A stretch of 9,675 bases of DNA from JAFGIT01 sp016929465 [NCBI: Candidatus Coatesbacteria bacterium] (GTDB taxonomy: Bacteria > B130-G9). Under the pieces are notes generated by a model. The model worked only from the letters and a program-made list of their open reading frames with translations. It had not been told where the DNA came from and did no database searches. Both the position numbers and the translations under genes were made by a program. The DNA lies in contig JAFGIT010000082.1 in the NCBI GenBank assembly GCA_016929465.1, positions 1 to 9,675 on the forward strand, written 5' to 3'. Below, in pieces: positions 7,110 through 9,675 of this stretch (position 1 is the stretch's first letter; each line of letters begins with the position of its first letter).

Positions 7110-8372
7110 TCAAGAAATGGGCAATGCCACCGTGAATTCGAGACCTCCATCTTGCGACTCCCGAATAAACAGGCAGCCGTCATGCCTTTGCACTACCCGT
7201 TTGACTATCGAGAGACCAAGACCGGTGCCCATCGTCTTGGTACTGAAGAAGGGCTCGAATATTCGGAGATGATCCTCATCCGGAAGGCCCTTGCCGCTGT
7301 CAGCGATCACAACAGCGAGATATCGCTCGCAGGGGGCCTTTGGTGTCACGATTGGCTTGCCAAATTCCGCGAATTGGCTGGGAGACGCAATCCGAGTCAC
7401 AATGCTCAAATGCCCCCCATCCTCGTGCAAAGCCTGTGCGCCGTTCAAGATGATGTTGGAGAACGCCTGCTTCAAGAACCGGCGGTCGCCGGAGACCTCG
7501 ATGTTCCCGGCGGAGAAATCAGTGGTCAGCCTGATCCCGTTCTGAACTATCGCGTATGTCGCGGATTCTATCGCTTCCTGAATGACAGGCTCAATCGGGA
7601 GGCTCGAGAAGTCAGCCTCCGGTGAACGGGCGTAAATGAGCATATTCGTGATCGATGCATCGAGTGCATCCACCGTCTCCATTATATGAGTCGCAAGGTT
7701 CTTGCTGTCCAATTCGCTCTCCAGCTTGCGCTCCAGGACGGAAGCGAAGAGCTTGATGCTCCCGAGTGGATTCCTTATCTCGTGAGCGAGATTTGCCGCC
7801 ATCTCACCCATCGCGGCAAGACGCGCCTGCTTTCGCAGCTCGCTCTCTAGTTCCTTGAGACGAGTCACATCCAGGAAGGAGATCACATGGCCGACCGGCC
7901 TTCCGTCCGACTCGGCAAGCGGAGAAGTGTTGAATGACAGCACAAGGTCCGCTCCCGATTGAGACTGAATCTCATGAATTTTGCCGTCTGAAGCCACTGG
8001 ATCAATCTCTGAGCCGAGAATCTGCCAGTAGTGCTGACCGATCGCGTCCCGTGGACCAATCCCGATGATCTCGGACGCGGCCCTGTTGAAAGTCGTGATT
8101 CTTCCCTCCAGGTCTATCGAAACCACGCCATTCTGAACGCTTTGAAGGACGTTGTCGATGTAGTTCTTCACCGACTCCAGTTCAGCAATATTCTCCTTCA
8201 ACTGGGCATTCTTGAGCTTCAACTCCAGGTCGAGCTCTTTCACCTGCCGTTGAAGCGATTCGTAGGCTCTTTTCATCGAATCGGACGCATCACTGAACGA
8301 GTCGAAGGCCTTTGTGAGAAGGTCTATGCCCTCCTTGCCGGTCGGTGCCTTTTCCCTTGAGTCATCTGTCAT
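7110..8372 (-). CDS. Soluble PAS-domain sensor histidine kinase
   Basis: 420 residues from ATG 8372, preceded at 9 nt by AAAGAG; an in-frame TTG at 8390 would add six residues. There is no signal peptide or membrane segment, so the kinase is cytoplasmic. Residues about 28-70 form a coiled coil, about 70-175 a PAS domain (NVLQSVQNGVVSIDLEGRI and FNRAASEIIGI). The HisKA domain carries LAHEIRNP with phospho-accepting H197. The HATPase_c domain has an N box (FSNIILNGAQAL, about 304-315), G1 DSGKG (358-362), F box IFEPFFSTK (371-379) and G2 GTGLGLSI (382-389), all intact. Architecture and length resemble FlrB/FleS/AtoS-type partners of NtrC-family regulators, and the regulator gene follows after 25 nt. 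The start overlaps the end of the zinc-ribbon gene by 11 bp. The PAS ligand cannot be told; no conserved haem- or flavin-binding residue is evident by eye. Confidence 0.94.
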   Translation of the reverse strand: MTDDSREKAPTGKEGIDLLTKAFDSFSDASDSMKRAYESLQRQVKELDLELKLKNAQLKENIAELESVKNYIDNVLQSVQNGVVSIDLEGRITTFNRAASEIIGIGPRDAIGQHYWQILGSEIDPVASDGKIHEIQSQSGADLVLSFNTSPLAESDGRPVGHVISFLDVTRLKELESELRKQARLAAMGEMAANLAHEIRNPLGSIKLFASVLERKLESELDSKNLATHIMETVDALDASITNMLIYARSPEADFSSLPIEPVIQEAIESATYAIVQNGIRLTTDFSAGNIEVSGDRRFLKQAFSNIILNGAQALHEDGGHLSIVTRIASPSQFAEFGKPIVTPKAPCERYLAVVIADSGKGLPDEDHLRIFEPFFSTKTMGTGLGLSIVKRVVQRHDGCLFIRESQDGGLEFTVALPIS

Positions 8373-8928
8373 TACGAAAAGCTCTTTCAAATCTGATTGT
8401 TGTTAATCTATCCGCAACTGCGGAAAAGCGTCTCAATTCGGTACTCTGCGAGGCCAGCATCTTGAGCTCGAGTTCTTGCTCCAGGCCGGAGAGCTCGTCG
8501 AACTCACTCTCGAGCGTGCGCAGCCTCCTTGCCGCAGCCTCCTTGTCCCTTTCATCGGGAAGCATGAGCGACGCCCGGAGCTCCTTTATGGAGTCAATTC
8601 GCTCGATGATAGCGCGTGCTTCCGTGAAAAGGGAGTGCCCATCCGGAATCCTATCCAAGTGAAGCACGCCATTGTCCCTCTGTCCATTCAGAATGAGCGC
8701 TACCCCAAGATAGAAGTGAGCGTCGAAGATGCCCTCTATGAGCTCAATTGCCTCTCTTAGCTGCTCGATTGCTGAGGGGATATCGCCGATTTGAAGTGAG
8801 TGTATGCCGGCCTGCAGCTGTGCAGAATAGTTATCAAGGAGACTTTTGGCGATTCTCAGGTCAGTTCCGCAGTGGGGGCAAACCCGGGGATCGCCCTCCA
8901 GCTCCTCTCGACAATTAGGACAGAGCAT
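8362..8928 (-). CDS. Zinc-ribbon protein with TPR-like and coiled-coil helices, function unknown
   Basis: 188 residues from ATG 8928; a TTG immediately before it (8931) is possible. The ribosome site is weak (GGGGC, about 7 nt upstream). The N-terminus holds a zinc ribbon with C3-x2-C6 and C17-x2-C20 (LCPNCREELEGDPRVCPHCG). Residues about 35-90 resemble a TPR helix pair (LLDNYSAQLQAG and AIEQLREAIELI, then DAHFYLGVAL). Residues about 115-165 are highly charged and probably a coiled coil (AAARRLRTLESEFDELSGLE). No enzyme motif is seen. The 11-bp overlap with the histidine kinase start points to coupled translation and a shared role, perhaps an adaptor or scaffold for signalling. The upstream neighbour is an Hsp70-family gene, so a co-chaperone role is an alternative. 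Neither function is demonstrated by sequence. Confidence 0.8.
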   Translation of the reverse strand: MLCPNCREELEGDPRVCPHCGTDLRIAKSLLDNYSAQLQAGIHSLQIGDIPSAIEQLREAIELIEGIFDAHFYLGVALILNGQRDNGVLHLDRIPDGHSLFTEARAIIERIDSIKELRASLMLPDERDKEAAARRLRTLESEFDELSGLEQELELKMLASQSTELRRFSAVADRLTTIRFERAFRNDR

Positions 8929-8970
8929 CAATATGCCCCGGACCGAGCCGCAGCCTTATCCAGCCCCATG

Positions 8971-9003
8971 AAAAAAAAGCGAGTTATACCACCGATTCTT
9001 CGC
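8971..9003 (-). terminator. Weak terminator-like stem with T8 tract after the Hsp70 gene
   Basis: On the minus strand, a short stem (GCGA from 9003-9000 pairing with TCGC at 8982-8979, 17-nt loop) is followed directly by eight T (8978-8971), 3 nt after the Hsp70 stop codon. The stem is only 4-5 bp and AT-poor pairing is limited, so it may attenuate rather than end transcription. If it works, the zinc-ribbon/kinase cluster would need its own promoter in the remaining 40 bp, where no clear one is seen. Confidence 0.3.
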
Positions 9004-9005
9004 AA

Positions 9006-9675
9006 CTACAGGTCCTCGAGGGCGTCCTCGTCGTCCGGATTGTCATTCAAATGGCCGTAAGCGTCCTCTAGGTCGAACAAGAGCTCCGAGAGCTCGTCGC
9101 TCTTTTCCATGACTGATTTGGTGTCATTCAAACTGATACCCATCTCCAGCTCGTGGATGAGTTCTCTGAGCTTCTTGACCTCCATGTCGCTCACTCTGAA
9201 CTCCATTCCCTCTGCCCGAGTGATAAGAGCCATCGCCTCCCGGAACGTGTCGGGCAGCGCGGACTTATCCGAACCTGACGTTTCCTCCGTGAGTTCGTCG
9301 AGATTCTCCTTTGCACGCACGATCTCCTCGTCGGACAGCCTCGTCTTGGAGGCCTCGATGACGATCTGGTTGAGCTTACCGGTCTCGAGATCGGTGGCCG
9401 TTACAGTCAGGATGCCGTTGTTGTCTATATCGAACTTCACGCGGATCGTCTGTGATCCTGGCGGACCTGGTGGAATTCCGTCGAGGATAAATGTGCCAAG
9501 CCTGGTATTGGACGAGGCAATCTTGCTCTCACCCTCCAGCACGTTGATACGGACGCGGGACTGATTCTCCACCACGGTGGTATAGTCCTGGCTTACGCTG
9601 GTCGGAATGAACGAGTGGCGCGAGATTAGGGGATCGAAAGTGTCACCAATCGTCTCGGTCCCCAGCGAGTGCGAG
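9006..9675 (-). CDS. Hsp70/DnaK-family chaperone, C-terminal part (gene continues beyond the window)
   Basis: The last 222 codons of an Hsp70-family gene; the 5' part with the ATPase domain lies outside the window. The visible frame opens with SLGTETIGDTF and IPTSVSQDYTTVVENQ, which correspond to the start of the DnaK substrate-binding beta domain. It continues with RVRINVLEGE, LGTFILDGIPPGPPGSQTIR and FDIDNNGILTVTATDLETGK, a close match to the conserved DnaK segment. The helical lid follows (SDEEIVRAKENLDELTEE to the end). The tail ends in a run of acidic residues (NPDDEDALEDL) rather than the EFEEV-type end of standard DnaK. Differences such as IGDTFDPLISRHSFIPT suggest a divergent paralogue rather than the housekeeping DnaK. 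It lies 77 bp before the zinc-ribbon gene on the same strand, so it may belong to the same transcription unit. Confidence 0.9.
   Translation of the reverse strand, partial: SHSLGTETIGDTFDPLISRHSFIPTSVSQDYTTVVENQSRVRINVLEGESKIASSNTRLGTFILDGIPPGPPGSQTIRVKFDIDNNGILTVTATDLETGKLNQIVIEASKTRLSDEEIVRAKENLDELTEETSGSDKSALPDTFREAMALITRAEGMEFRVSDMEVKKLRELIHELEMGISLNDTKSVMEKSDELSELLFDLEDAYGHLNDNPDDEDALEDL

Noticed and set aside
8929-9005. Sigma-54 (-24/-12) or sigma-70 promoter before the zinc-ribbon gene
   Set aside because: No GG-N10-GC pair with the expected flanks is seen, and TTGCGA and TATAAC are only 11 bp apart, too close for a standard promoter.

Overview
The window looks like a stretch of bacterial chromosome from an uncultured environmental lineage. 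Three things suggest this: a long secreted beta-helix/SUMF1-type protein, a sigma-54 (NtrC-type) two-component pair, and short periodic repeat arrays in the spacers. No marker here allows a phylum to be named. All three stop codons are used as ordinary gene ends (TAG, TGA and TAA), so there is no sign of a non-standard code. No rRNA, tRNA, CRISPR array, transposase or phage gene was seen.

Left part (1-3517, + strand). A secreted 805-residue protein combines an N-terminal right-handed beta-helix, a middle beta-sandwich-like region and a C-terminal SUMF1/formylglycine-generating-enzyme fold that seems to lack the catalytic cysteines. It is followed by a gene for a membrane protein with three hydrophobic segments and a C-terminal domain resembling the GspG-type pseudopilin. 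That second gene is cut in frame by one TAA codon; the reading frame stays coherent on both sides, so it is best read as a recent pseudogene, a sequencing error or a read-through case.

Middle (3518-3738). The spacer between two convergent gene blocks holds a 180-bp element bounded by 34-bp inverted repeats (30 of 34 positions match). Each arm consists of three CGCAGAT-type heptamers at about 10-bp spacing. Two other spacers carry further short-period arrays: CACGAAT x3 at 10-bp period before the first gene, and GGNNGAA x4 at 7-bp period after it.

Right part (3739-9675, - strand, read right to left). The 3' end of an Hsp70/DnaK-family gene enters from the right edge. After a 77-bp gap comes a tight cluster: a small zinc-ribbon/helical protein of unknown function, a soluble PAS histidine kinase, an NtrC-family sigma-54 activator, and a Maf/DUF115-family protein of the type linked to flagellin glycosylation. 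Two of the junctions are 11-bp overlaps and one is a 25-nt gap, so co-transcription and translational coupling are likely. The kinase and regulator resemble the FlrB/FlrC and FleS/FleR flagellar type, and the Maf protein fits that theme. The working inference is a signalling unit that controls flagellar or surface-glycan genes through sigma-54; no flagellar structural gene lies in the window to confirm it.
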